Positions 35,511 to 43,235 of a DNA stretch of 64,000 nt are shown one piece after another. The first letter of the stretch is position 1. Each line of letters opens with the position of its first letter. Made by a program: the position numbers and the translations under genes. Location of the stretch: contig NZ_BBJT01000002.1 of assembly GCF_000739915.1 (NCBI RefSeq), positions 788,568 through 852,567 on the forward strand, written 5' to 3'. The notes beneath the pieces are model-generated. The model was not told where the DNA came from and searched no databases. It saw nothing but the letters and a program-made list of their open reading frames with translations. The DNA is from Paenibacillus chitinolyticus NBRC 15660 (lineage in GTDB: Bacteria > Bacillota > Bacilli > Paenibacillales > NBRC-103111).

Positions 35511-36872
35511 TTAGATAATCACGCTGAGTATCATAATAAAAGCGAGCCCGATAACGGACAGCAGGGTTTCCATAACCGTCCATGATTTCAAGGTCTGCGG
35601 AACGGAAAGGTTGAAAAACTCTTTCACCATCCAGAACCCGGCGTCGTTGACATGGGACAGGACGATGGAGCCGGCGCCGGTCGCAAGCACGACAAGCTCC
35701 AGATTAGCGCCCGGCGTTTGCGCGAGCACCGGCGCTACAATGCCGGCCGCGGTCGTCATCGCTACTGTCGCGGAGCCGGTGGCAACCCGGATCAGCGCCG
35801 CTACGAGCCACGCGAACAGGATCACGTTCACGTTCGCCTGCGTGGCGAATTCGGCGATTGCGGCCCCCACGCCGCTGCTGATCAGAACCTGCTTGAACGC
35901 ACCGCCACCCCCGATAATGAGGATAATCGTCGCCGTAGGCGCCAGACATTCGCTCGTGAAGCGTGAAATGTCTTCTTTTTTGAAGCCGCGGGCAAAGCCG
36001 AGCGAGAAGAAAGAGAACACGACGGCGATCAGCAGCGCGATAATTTCATGCCCGATGAATTCGCAGAAAACAGTCAGGCCGCTCGTGCCTTTCGGATCGA
36101 CAATGTTGGCAACGGAGCCGATCAGCATGAGAATAACCGGCAGGAGAATCGTAAACAGTGTGATACCGAAGCCGGGCAGATTCCGGTTTTCGCTTACGGC
36201 AAACTGCTCGGCCAATTTGGCCGGCGGTTCGGCCTGAATCCGTTTCCCGATAAATTTACCGAATAGGGGTCCGGCAATAATCGCCGTCGGCAGTCCGATC
36301 AGCAGCGAGTACAGAATCGTTTTGCCCAAATCCGCCTTGTACGCATCGATGGCGATCATCGGCGCGGGATGGGGCGGAACCAGGCCGTGCACCGTCGAAA
36401 GACCGGCCAGAATCGGAATCCCGATCTGCAGCAGCGGCATTTTTGTTTTGCGCGCCACAGTAAAGACGATCGGAATGAGCAGAATCAGCCCGACTTCGAA
36501 AAACACGGGAATCCCCACGATAAAACCGACCACCATCATGGCCCAGTGGACGCGTTTTTCACCGAACCGGTCGACCAGGGTCGTCGCGATTTTTTCGGCG
36601 CCGCCGGATTCCGCCATCATTTTGCCGAGCATGGTGCCCAGCGCGATGACGATTGCGATCGTGCCCAAGGTGCCGCCTAACCCGCCGGTGACCGCCTTAA
36701 TGACATCCTGGGCTTTCATCCCGGACAAGAGGCCGAGCATGAGAGCCGAAATAATGAGAGTAACAAACGGATTCCATTTGAATTTAGCGATAAACACCAC
36801 TAAAAATACAATCGAAATCAGAGTCCAGACTAATAAAGTGACGGAATGACTAAGTCCGAAAATGCTGTTCAT
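35511..36872 (-). CDS. gntP: Gluconate:H+ symporter, GntP family
   Basis: The 453-residue membrane protein has about 12-13 segments and the GntP signature: FNPF-like KWNPFVTLIISALMLGLLSG, AGLSTVHGLVPPHPAPMIA and the late VLSHVNDAGFWMVKEFFNLS. It imports gluconate with protons. ATG 36872 follows TGGAGGT at good spacing; the upstream in-frame start at 36926 would add a tail that overlaps the cre site. A GntR-type palindrome and a cre-like box lie just upstream. Confidence 0.93.
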   Translation of the reverse strand: MNSIFGLSHSVTLLVWTLISIVFLVVFIAKFKWNPFVTLIISALMLGLLSGMKAQDVIKAVTGGLGGTLGTIAIVIALGTMLGKMMAESGGAEKIATTLVDRFGEKRVHWAMMVVGFIVGIPVFFEVGLILLIPIVFTVARKTKMPLLQIGIPILAGLSTVHGLVPPHPAPMIAIDAYKADLGKTILYSLLIGLPTAIIAGPLFGKFIGKRIQAEPPAKLAEQFAVSENRNLPGFGITLFTILLPVILMLIGSVANIVDPKGTSGLTVFCEFIGHEIIALLIAVVFSFFSLGFARGFKKEDISRFTSECLAPTATIILIIGGGGAFKQVLISSGVGAAIAEFATQANVNVILFAWLVAALIRVATGSATVAMTTAAGIVAPVLAQTPGANLELVVLATGAGSIVLSHVNDAGFWMVKEFFNLSVPQTLKSWTVMETLLSVIGLAFIMILSVII

Positions 36873-36911
36873 GACTGACCTCCAGATGTGTGATTCAAAA
36901 GTTTTATCGTC

Positions 36912-36926
36912 TAATAGCGCTTTCAT
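36912..36926 (-). promoter_or_regulatory. cre-like site upstream of gntP
   Basis: The minus strand reads ATGAAAGCGCTATTA, one position off the CcpA consensus. B. subtilis gnt is also under carbon catabolite control. Confidence 0.55.
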
Positions 36927-36948
36927 TCGGTTACTGCCTTGAATAGTT

Positions 36949-36962
36949 ATGTTGTATACATG
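36949..36962. promoter_or_regulatory. GntR-type operator upstream of gntP
   Basis: ATGTTGTATACATG centres on GTATAC with TTGTATACA symmetry, like the stronger site before gnd. It lies about 80 bp before gntP and beyond the cre-like box. Confidence 0.55.
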
Positions 36963-37023
36963 TCGACAAGTTTATTCGTACGCAAGCGCCATTTTACCGG
37001 CCGCTTACATTTTCCCCGTTTTT

Positions 37024-37698
37024 TTAAGAGGGTAAACTGGTTTCAAGAGTTTGCCGTGAATCGGCGAAATAATTGCGGACCACTTGCCCGATGACAGCGG
37101 GATCATGAGTTTCAAGACCTCTCACGATGGCCCGGTGCTTCTCGATTACGTCCAGGAGCTTCTCTTCTCCCTGTGAAAAAATTTCATCCGTTGTAATCAG
37201 CAGAACCGTGATAACGATTTGCCGGATGCTGGTCCACAAATGCAGCACCCTTTTATGGCGGGCCGCTTCGATAATCGTTTCGTGAAACGTGATGTCCTGA
37301 AAGGCGAAATCCTCGGGGTCGCCGTGTTTGACCGCCAGCTCCATCCTGTCGATAATCTGGTTCAGTTTACCGATCAGAGATGCCTGATTGGCCAGTGCGA
37401 GCCTGTCCTGCACGAAGCTCTCGATAATAAAACGGACATCGTATAATTCCTGCACATCTGTCTGGCTTAGCCCCAGTACGACGGCTCCCATTCGTTCCAG
37501 ACGGATCAGTCCTTCAATGGACAACGCTTTCAGGGCCTCCCGGACAGGCGAACGGCTTGTGCCGAAGTCGGACGCTATACGGTTTTCGGAAATCACTTCA
37601 CCGGGCTTGATGCTCCCGTTAATAATTTGCAGCCTTAATTCGCTGGCGATGGACTCTCCCAGAGAAACGCCTCTGAGCCACGCAGACGGATAACGCAT
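37024..37698 (-). CDS. gntR: GntR-family regulator with FCD domain, probable gluconate repressor
   Basis: The protein is about 224 residues. The N-terminal winged helix contains IASELRLQIINGSIKPGEVISENRIASDFGTSRSPVREALKALSIEGLIRL, and a C-terminal FCD ligand domain follows (DVRFIIESFVQ, DITFHETIIEAARH, KHRAIVRGLETHDP). Its size and genes match B. subtilis GntR, which releases DNA on binding gluconate. ATG 37698 has AAGGAG eleven bases upstream. It sits between gntP and gnd, and both flanking promoters carry TTGTATACA palindromes. Confidence 0.88.
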   Translation of the reverse strand: MRYPSAWLRGVSLGESIASELRLQIINGSIKPGEVISENRIASDFGTSRSPVREALKALSIEGLIRLERMGAVVLGLSQTDVQELYDVRFIIESFVQDRLALANQASLIGKLNQIIDRMELAVKHGDPEDFAFQDITFHETIIEAARHKRVLHLWTSIRQIVITVLLITTDEIFSQGEEKLLDVIEKHRAIVRGLETHDPAVIGQVVRNYFADSRQTLETSLPS

Positions 37699-37885
37699 GA
37701 TGCACAACTCTCCTTACCAATGGGCTAAAGGTACGCTGACCTTGTCCGGCGGTTGAAAAGCCGGCCAAAGGGCCTTCTTTTCCCGCCTTCCGAAGTCACG
37801 TCAATTGTAGCATATCTTCAGCCGGAGCATCCATGCCGGGCAAGCTTTAGATCAGCTGCCTGCGGGCCGCATGCATTCGTATCAA

Positions 37886-38788
37886 TCAATCGGCGCTGCG
37901 TACGACGGCATGTCCGCCGAACTCATTGCGCAGCGCGGCCACAACCTTGCCGTGGAACGTGTCCGTTTCCAGCGAACGGTAGCGCATGAACAGAGACATC
38001 GCGATCACCGGCGCATTCGCTCCGAGATCCAGCGCGGTCTCCACGGTCCACTTGCCCTCGCCCGAACTCTGCATCACGCCGCGGATTCCTTCCAGCTTGG
38101 GATCTTTGGAGAAAGCCTGTCCGGCCAGCTCCATCAGCCAGCCCCGGATAACCGAACCGTTCGACCATACTTCGGCTACCTTCTCGTAATCGAAGTCGAA
38201 GCCGCTCTTATCCAGCACTTCGAAGCCTTCCGCGATCGCCTGCATCATCCCGTATTCGATCCCGTTGTGAACCATTTTGAGAAAATGGCCCGAGCCGCTT
38301 TTGCCTCCGTAGAAATACCCTTTATCGACGGCCATGTCGCGGAAAATGGGTTCGATTTTCTCGAACGCATCCTTGTCTCCCCCGATCATGAAACAGCCTC
38401 CGCGCTCGGCTCCTTCCGTTCCTCCGGAAGTTCCGACATCCATGTAATGAATCCCGTGTGCGGCGAGTTTTTCAGAACGCGCCACCGATTCCTTATAGTG
38501 AGAGTTTCCGCCGTCGATCAGCACGTCGCCCGCATCAAGAAGCGGAAGAAGCGAATCAATGACGCTGTCGACGATTTTCCCTGCGGGTACCATCATCCAC
38601 ACCGTTCTGGGAGCGGGAAGGTTCGCTACCAGTTCCTCCAAATTTTCCGCCGGAACGGCGCCTAGTCCGGCGAGCCGCTTACCCGGAGCGGGATCTTTAT
38701 CGAATACAACCGCCTCATGTCCATGACGGAGCAAATTTTGAACGAGATTGTAACCCATCTTACCCAAACCGACCATACCAATTCTCAT
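37886..38788 (-). CDS. gnd: 6-phosphogluconate dehydrogenase, decarboxylating (short GntZ/YqeC type)
   Basis: The 300-residue protein has the Rossmann motif MRIGMVGLGKMGYNLVQNL, the substrate site DVGTSGGTEGAERGGCFMIGGD, the catalytic Lys region GSGHFLKMVHNGIEYGMMQAIAEG, and the late VMQSSGEGKWTVE. This is the short class, often NAD-linked, rather than the 470-residue Gnd. It oxidises 6-phosphogluconate to ribulose 5-phosphate and CO2, completing gluconate entry to the pentose phosphate pathway. ATG 38788 is used. A gnt-type operator lies 23 bp upstream. Confidence 0.92.
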   Translation of the reverse strand: MRIGMVGLGKMGYNLVQNLLRHGHEAVVFDKDPAPGKRLAGLGAVPAENLEELVANLPAPRTVWMMVPAGKIVDSVIDSLLPLLDAGDVLIDGGNSHYKESVARSEKLAAHGIHYMDVGTSGGTEGAERGGCFMIGGDKDAFEKIEPIFRDMAVDKGYFYGGKSGSGHFLKMVHNGIEYGMMQAIAEGFEVLDKSGFDFDYEKVAEVWSNGSVIRGWLMELAGQAFSKDPKLEGIRGVMQSSGEGKWTVETALDLGANAPVIAMSLFMRYRSLETDTFHGKVVAALRNEFGGHAVVRSAD

Positions 38789-38810
38789 GATGTCTGATTT
38801 CCCTTCTGGT

Positions 38811-38827
38811 ATACTTGTATACAAGAT
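38811..38827. promoter_or_regulatory. GntR operator upstream of gnd
   Basis: ATACTTGTATACAAGAT is nearly identical to the palindrome known for B. subtilis GntR (ATACTTGTATACAAGTAT, from memory). It overlaps the expected promoter of gnd. Confidence 0.75.
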
Positions 38828-38872
38828 ATGTTTTTATCATAACTCCGTTCTCGGATTCTGTAAACACTCTTT

Positions 38873-38887
38873 TTGAAAGCGCTCTAT
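38873..38887 (+). promoter_or_regulatory. cre-like site upstream of gnd
   Basis: TTGAAAGCGCTCTAT matches the CcpA consensus except at its 14th position. It lies about 85 bp before gnd. Confidence 0.45.
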
Positions 38888-39147
38888 AAAACGGAAAATT
38901 GTTCTTTTTTCAGAACGTTTTATATTGAAGATAATTCCTTATTGTTACTCATTTCGCTTTGCAGAACACCTTGTTTGCTTCCGAATGCAGCGATTTTCGC
39001 CTTTTTAAGCCTCTTTAACGAAGCCGTTTGGGCATTTTCCAATTGTTTTCTACGGTCGTTTGCCCTATTATTCCCGCTTTCGGATAGATAATGACGGATT
39101 TTTTACAAAAATGATTGCCATTTTCAGAAAAAATATGGCAAAACTAC
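38888..39147. other. AT-rich intergenic stretch
   Basis: About 260 bp between the gnd control region and the SOS-like promoter. It is T-rich, with no supported frame, stem-loop or repeat that I can see. Confidence 0.4.
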
Positions 39148-39176
39148 TTCACACGGGAACAAACGTTTGATATACT
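39148..39176 (+). promoter_or_regulatory. Promoter of the 99-residue orphan, with LexA box in its spacer
   Basis: TTCACA (39148-39153) and TATACT (39171-39176) are 17 bases apart. The spacer holds an SOS-type box, the usual LexA repression layout in Bacillus. Confidence 0.65.
39156..39169. promoter_or_regulatory. LexA (DinR) SOS box 1
   Basis: GGAACAAACGTTTG matches the Gram-positive SOS consensus CGAACRNRYGTTYG at 13 of 14 positions. It lies between the -35 and -10 boxes. Confidence 0.65.
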
Positions 39177-39181
39177 AAAAA

Positions 39182-39195
39182 CAAACATTCGTTCG
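39182..39195. promoter_or_regulatory. Possible second SOS box
   Basis: CAAACATTCGTTCG matches the SOS consensus at 12 of 14 positions, 26 bp downstream of box 1. Confidence 0.4.
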
Positions 39196-39212
39196 CATAC
39201 TTATCGTATGCG
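39194..39212 (+). promoter_or_regulatory. Leader hairpin before the orphan gene
   Basis: CGCATAC (39194-39200) and GTATGCG (39206-39212) form a perfect 7-bp stem with a five-base loop, ending four bases before the AAGGAGG ribosome site. It could affect translation or be a protein-binding site. Confidence 0.4.
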
Positions 39213-39231
39213 TCCCAAGGAGGGTTTTGCT

Positions 39232-39531
39232 ATGAGTCTGTGGAAAAATGTTCGCTTCATCGAACGCGATTTTTGGTTTCAGAAAATGTTGAATGATACA
39301 GAATCTCTGCATTCATGGCAGATCGACGACCTGCTGGGCGAAACGAATGCTCAATGGGATGACTTGACTTTTAAATTTTTTGATGACGGCTCCGTCACCA
39401 TTATAGATAACGATACAGACACCCGTGTTTCTCCCCAAGAGCTTAAAGGCGCGGCACTCGATTTTTATATCCGCAAGCGCATTGAATTCATCCGTGTGAG
39501 CCTGCAGGAGAAGATCCTGATGTACGCCTGA
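39232..39531 (+). CDS. Orphan small protein, 99 residues, probable SOS regulon member
   Basis: ATG 39232 follows AAGGAGGG by seven bases; the frame ends before a strong terminator. The product MSLWKNVRFIERDFWF... is acidic in the middle (DDLLGETNAQWDDLTFKFFDDG, then VTIIDNDTDTRVSPQELKG) and basic and helical at the end (IRKRIEFIRVSLQEKILMYA). It has no signal peptide, membrane segment or cysteine. I do not recognise the family. The promoter carries one good and one weaker LexA box, and the convergent neighbour is the DNA repair gene tag, so a DNA damage role is the best guess (inference). Confidence 0.75.
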   Translation: MSLWKNVRFIERDFWFQKMLNDTESLHSWQIDDLLGETNAQWDDLTFKFFDDGSVTIIDNDTDTRVSPQELKGAALDFYIRKRIEFIRVSLQEKILMYA

Positions 39532-39561
39532 ACCACCCGGTTCACCTCCCCTCTACAGATC

Positions 39562-39597
39562 AAAAGGGAACCCCGGCTGCAGAGGTTCCCTTTTTTC
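39562..39597 (+). terminator. Terminator after the orphan gene
   Basis: AAAGGGAACC and GGTTCCCTTTTTT form a 10-bp stem with a ten-base loop and a T run. Confidence 0.85.
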
Positions 39598-39697
39598 TTC
39601 TCGTATTCTAATCTTGTTCTACTCGAACGATTATGAATGATTCCTCTTTTAATAGGATCTTTCCCGGCGTTCATTCTACCCGCTTAAGAACGGCTTT

Positions 39698-40267
39698 TTA
39701 TTTTTGATTGGACGGATGACATATACAGGTCGTCAAATGATCGTTGACAAGTCCACATGCCTGCATATACGCATAGCAGATCGTCGAGCCCACGAAAGTG
39801 AATCCGTCTTTTTTTAGCGCTTTGCTCATCGCATCCGATTGAGGTGTGCTTGCAGGTACTTCCTGCAGCGAACTCCAATGATTCTGTACGGGCTGTCCAT
39901 CCACAAAACTCCAGATATAGTCTGCAAAGCTGCCAGTTTTCTCCTGGATCTTCAGAAACGCCTGCGCATTGCGGACAAACGCATTGACTTTCAGCCGGTT
40001 GCGGATGATTCCCGGGTCCTGAAGCAGCTCGGCCTGCTTGTCCTCGCCGTAGCCCGCAATTTTCTCCGCGTCGAACCCGTCGTAAACGTTCTGGTAATGC
40101 TCCCTCTTTTTAAGCACCGTATACCAGCTTAAACCCGCCTGAGCGCCTTCGAGACATAGCATTTCAAACAGCTTGCGGTCGTCCCTCTCCGGAACTCCCC
40201 ATTCGTGATCGTGATAATTCACGTAGAGCGGATCCTGATTGACCCAGCCGCACCGTATAAGTTCCAT
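39698..40267 (-). CDS. tag: DNA-3-methyladenine glycosylase I
   Basis: The 189-residue protein is a full Tag enzyme. It opens MELIRCGWVNQDPLYVNYHDHEWG, with the family's N-terminal Cys and His zinc ligands, has LCLEGAQAGLSWYTVLKKRE in the centre, and ends FVGSTICYAYMQACGLVNDHLTTC, with the remaining His and Cys ligands. It excises 3-methyladenine from alkylated DNA. ATG 40267 follows GGAGGT by nine bases. It is 32 bp downstream of the TatD-like gene and may share its transcript. Confidence 0.93.
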   Translation of the reverse strand: MELIRCGWVNQDPLYVNYHDHEWGVPERDDRKLFEMLCLEGAQAGLSWYTVLKKREHYQNVYDGFDAEKIAGYGEDKQAELLQDPGIIRNRLKVNAFVRNAQAFLKIQEKTGSFADYIWSFVDGQPVQNHWSSLQEVPASTPQSDAMSKALKKDGFTFVGSTICYAYMQACGLVNDHLTTCICHPSNQK

Positions 40268-40299
40268 TTGTATGTACCTCCGTTTTTCTGCATGATCTG

Positions 40300-41232
40300 T
40301 CACCCGGAAGCCTGCCGCTGCAGCCTATAGAAGGTGCACGTGTTGCCGTACACTTGCGCAGCCGCTTCTTCTACCGCGACCGATTTAATCCCGGCAATAT
40401 GTCGTACAACGTCAGCCACCATCAAGGGATGTGTCATTCTGCCGTCGTACGCTCCTTCGAACGGCCAAGGACCGTCCGTTTCGGCCATCATCAGCTCCAG
40501 CGGATAGCGGGCCGCCAACCGCCTGATTTCCTCTTCGTAGGAGATATCCGGGGTTATAGATATATAATACCCTAAACCGATCATACGTTCGACTGTTTTT
40601 TCAGAACCTTTAAACCAGTGAAAATGAGCGTGTTCTATTTTGTACCGTTCCAGCAGGTCAAGCACGAGGTCCGCGTCTTCGTAAACGGCGTGCAGAACGA
40701 CAGGCTTGTTGTGTTTAGCGGCAAAAGCAATAAAGCGCTCCAACAAATCAATGTAAGGCTGTAAATAAAATGCTTGCCCGGCCTGCTCAACTTCCGTCCG
40801 CATGTAATAAGGCAGACCGATTTCCCCTACGGCCGCGGCTTCGTGAACGGTTTGCTCCATCCACGCCAGCAGTTCCGCAAGCTCATCCTCCGAGGGAAGC
40901 GGCTGCTCGGGATGAAATCCGTAAGCGGGCCGGACTATGTGGGGATACCGGCGGTAAAGTTCCCGGGTTCTCTGACATGAAGGGAGGTTCATGGACACGG
41001 CTAGCAGCATAGAGATGGGAATACCTTCCGCAATATCATGGAAAATCAAGGAACGTTCCTGCTCTCCATACTGTTCCAGATGGATGTGAGCATCGATATA
41101 ACGAAGTTTTTCCGAGTCGTGCGCCTTACGGTCACCGACGGCTCCGGGCTCGAACCCCTTCCTATCAATCATCGGTTCTTTTATCGGTTCTTTTATCGAT
41201 TCTTTTATCGATTCACTCATCGTTTTGTTCAT
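40300..41232 (-). CDS. TatD-family metal-dependent hydrolase
   Basis: The 310-residue protein has the TatD metal ligands in YIDAHIHLEQYG (HxH), AAVGEIGLPYY (Glu), PVVLHAVYED, HAHFHWFKG and MMAETDGPWPF (Asp). TatD proteins are Mg-dependent DNases or amidohydrolases. An extra N-terminal tail of about 45 residues contains a short repeat (SIKE/PIKE units) encoded by 12-bp tandem repeats, not usual for the family. ATG 41232 follows GGAGG by nine bases. It lies directly upstream of tag on the same strand. Confidence 0.88.
   Translation of the reverse strand: MNKTMSESIKESIKEPIKEPMIDRKGFEPGAVGDRKAHDSEKLRYIDAHIHLEQYGEQERSLIFHDIAEGIPISMLLAVSMNLPSCQRTRELYRRYPHIVRPAYGFHPEQPLPSEDELAELLAWMEQTVHEAAAVGEIGLPYYMRTEVEQAGQAFYLQPYIDLLERFIAFAAKHNKPVVLHAVYEDADLVLDLLERYKIEHAHFHWFKGSEKTVERMIGLGYYISITPDISYEEEIRRLAARYPLELMMAETDGPWPFEGAYDGRMTHPLMVADVVRHIAGIKSVAVEEAAAQVYGNTCTFYRLQRQASG
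41171..41214 (-). repeat. 12-bp tandem repeat inside the TatD-like gene
   Basis: On the plus strand ATCGGTTCTTTT occurs twice, then ATCGATTCTTTT, then a partial ATCGATTC. Being a multiple of three, copy changes keep the frame and alter the number of S/P-I-K-E units in the N-terminal tail. Confidence 0.75.
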
Positions 41233-41314
41233 TTCTTTCGGCCTCCGTTTCCGATTACTCTGTGATTTGCGTACGGATATACAAGACAGCCCGCAGGCAG
41301 AGGAGCTGAATGTT

Positions 41315-42082
41315 TCAGCTTCCGCTTCCTACGGACTTCATCAGATTGATCAGTTCTCTTTTCATCGAGATAAACGCCGGATCTTCCGTAATCGTAAGCG
41401 CACGCGGACGCTCGAAAGGAACGATGACCTCTCTCTCGATCCTGCTCGGCTTATCCGATAGCAGATAGATGCGGTCCGAAAGCAGCAGAGCCTCTTCCAG
41501 ACTGTGCGTAATGAAGAGTACGGAGCGCTTATTCTGTTCCCATATTTTAAGCAGCCAGTGCTGCATTTCTTCACGCGTCAACGCGTCCAGCGCACCGAAC
41601 GGCTCGTCCAGACACATCAGCTCCTGAGGACTGAGCAGAGCCCGCAGAAACGAGACGCGCTGCTGCATTCCCCCGGACAAGACGTGCGGATGTTCCTTCT
41701 CATAGCCTTGCAGACCCACTTTAGCCAGCCATTCCCTGGCCAGCACCAGCGATTCCGCTTTAGGCAGGCCTGCCGTCTCACGAGCCAGGATTACGTTCTC
41801 TTCCACAGTCCTCCAAGGAAGCAAAGACGCCTGCTGGGGCATATAGCTGACGAGCCCCTTCCTGCCGGTTACGTCGCTGCCCTCCATAACAATCTGTCCA
41901 GACGAAGGTCGGATCAATCCGCCTATGAGATGAAACAGCGTCGTTTTTCCGCTGCCGGAAGGACCGATCAGGGAGACGAATTCCCCTTCGTTTACATGAA
42001 GGTTAATCCCGTTAAGAATTTTCGTGTCGCTTCCCCCTGTGGAGAACGACTTGGAAATCTCTTTTAATTCCAGCTTTTTCAT
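41315..42082 (-). CDS. thiZ: Thiamine-precursor ABC transporter, ATP-binding protein
   Basis: The 255-residue ATPase has Walker A GPSGSGKTTLF, signature LSGGMQQRVSFLRAL, Walker B LMCLDEPFGALD and switch His in VLFITHSLEEALLL. It is of the SsuB/TauB/ThiZ group. It is the last gene of a TPP-riboswitch operon with ThiY-like, MTH1187-like and ThiX-like genes, so it most likely drives import of hydroxymethylpyrimidine (HMP) or a related thiamine precursor. Confidence 0.87.
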   Translation of the reverse strand: MKKLELKEISKSFSTGGSDTKILNGINLHVNEGEFVSLIGPSGSGKTTLFHLIGGLIRPSSGQIVMEGSDVTGRKGLVSYMPQQASLLPWRTVEENVILARETAGLPKAESLVLAREWLAKVGLQGYEKEHPHVLSGGMQQRVSFLRALLSPQELMCLDEPFGALDALTREEMQHWLLKIWEQNKRSVLFITHSLEEALLLSDRIYLLSDKPSRIEREVIVPFERPRALTITEDPAFISMKRELINLMKSVGSGS

Positions 42083-42094
42083 CGCTTTCTCCTC

Positions 42095-42856
42095 CTAATG
42101 TTTATCGGGTTTCCAGCGTACGGTCCATTTTTCCAGCAGCACGATGGCTCCAAACAGTAGGAGACTCAGAACGACAATAAGGAAGATGGCTACGAACACG
42201 CGGTCCGTACGGAAGGAAGACTTGGCCAACAGCATAAAAACGCCGATTCCTTTGTCGGAACCGAGCCATTCGGCGATAACCCCGCCCATAACGCTGTAAG
42301 TGGCGGAAATTTTCAGCCCCGAAAAGACGGACGGCAGCGCGTAGGGAAGCTCCAGCTTCCAGAACAGCTGGCTGCGTCGTGCCCCGATCATTTCCAGATA
42401 ACGGTGCATGCCCGGATCGGGGTTTGACAACCCCCCGAGCGCCGCTACCGTTACCGGGAAGAAACACACAAGCGTAATGACAATAAGCTTCGGCAGCAGC
42501 CCGAAGCCAAACCAGATCATCAAGAGCGGCGCCAGTGCGATCGTCGGAACATTCTGGGACAGAACCAGCAGCGGATAGAAGGCCGCTTTCATTCCGGGAA
42601 TCACATGAAGCAGGCAGGCGATGAGCAGCCCGAGCGCCGAGCCGATGGCAAAACCAAGCAGCGTAATGGAGACCGTAAAACTCACATGTTTACCCAGCAG
42701 GGGCGCCTGCCGGATGCCTTCCTCCACGATCTGCAGAGGCGCCGGAAGCCTCCAGGCCGGCGTGCCGGCCCAAGTGACGCCAAGCTGCCATAAAAGCAGC
42801 AGAAGGATGGCCGTCAGTAAAGGCGGCCATCCTTTCTTCCATAAGGAACGGATCAT
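42095..42856 (-). CDS. thiX: Thiamine-precursor ABC transporter, permease
   Basis: The 253-residue, six-helix permease has the EAA-type loop LEMIGARRSQLFWKLELPYALPSVFSGLKISATYSVMGGV, as in SsuC/ThiX permeases. ATG 42856 overlaps the stop of the preceding gene by four bases (ATGA), so translation is coupled. With ThiY and ThiZ it should move HMP-like pyrimidines across the membrane. Confidence 0.88.
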   Translation of the reverse strand: MIRSLWKKGWPPLLTAILLLLLWQLGVTWAGTPAWRLPAPLQIVEEGIRQAPLLGKHVSFTVSITLLGFAIGSALGLLIACLLHVIPGMKAAFYPLLVLSQNVPTIALAPLLMIWFGFGLLPKLIVITLVCFFPVTVAALGGLSNPDPGMHRYLEMIGARRSQLFWKLELPYALPSVFSGLKISATYSVMGGVIAEWLGSDKGIGVFMLLAKSSFRTDRVFVAIFLIVVLSLLLFGAIVLLEKWTVRWKPDKH

Positions 42857-43146
42857 GGACGGTATTTCTCCGTCAGCTTGTCCATCGATGCGCCCTCGGG
42901 ATTGAAATAGATCTTCACTTGCGAGATCACATTGGGGCTTCCGAACTCGATCATCGCTTCGTTCATTTTCCGGACCACGTCCAGCAGTTCGTTCAAATCG
43001 CCTTCCATCGTCGTTTCCAGCGGATGAACTTCATGCTTGACGCCGGATTGCTGAATCACTTCGATTGCGCGATCCACATAAGGGATCACATCTTCCCCGT
43101 TCTTCGTTTTCGGGATAATCTGAATACTGACGAGTGCATTAGCCAT
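42853..43146 (-). CDS. MTH1187/YkoF-like thiamine-binding protein
   Basis: The 97-residue protein (ALVSIQIIPKTKNGEDVIPYVDRAIEVIQQSG in its first half, then TTMEGDLNELLDVVRKMNEAMIEFG) is of the MTH1187 family, DUF77/YqgV. The related YkoF binds thiamine or HMP with a ferredoxin-like fold. ATG 43146 follows AAGGAGG. It lies inside the TPP-switch operon between thiY and thiX, suggesting a cytoplasmic binding or buffering step for the imported pyrimidine. Confidence 0.85.
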   Translation of the reverse strand: MANALVSIQIIPKTKNGEDVIPYVDRAIEVIQQSGVKHEVHPLETTMEGDLNELLDVVRKMNEAMIEFGSPNVISQVKIYFNPEGASMDKLTEKYRP

Positions 43147-43235
43147 AAGAAAATCCTCCTTGCCGTACTTGGCAGAACGGCATCATGTATGAACGTATAA
43201 GGCAAACCGGATGAAAATTTTCTCCGCTTCGGACA

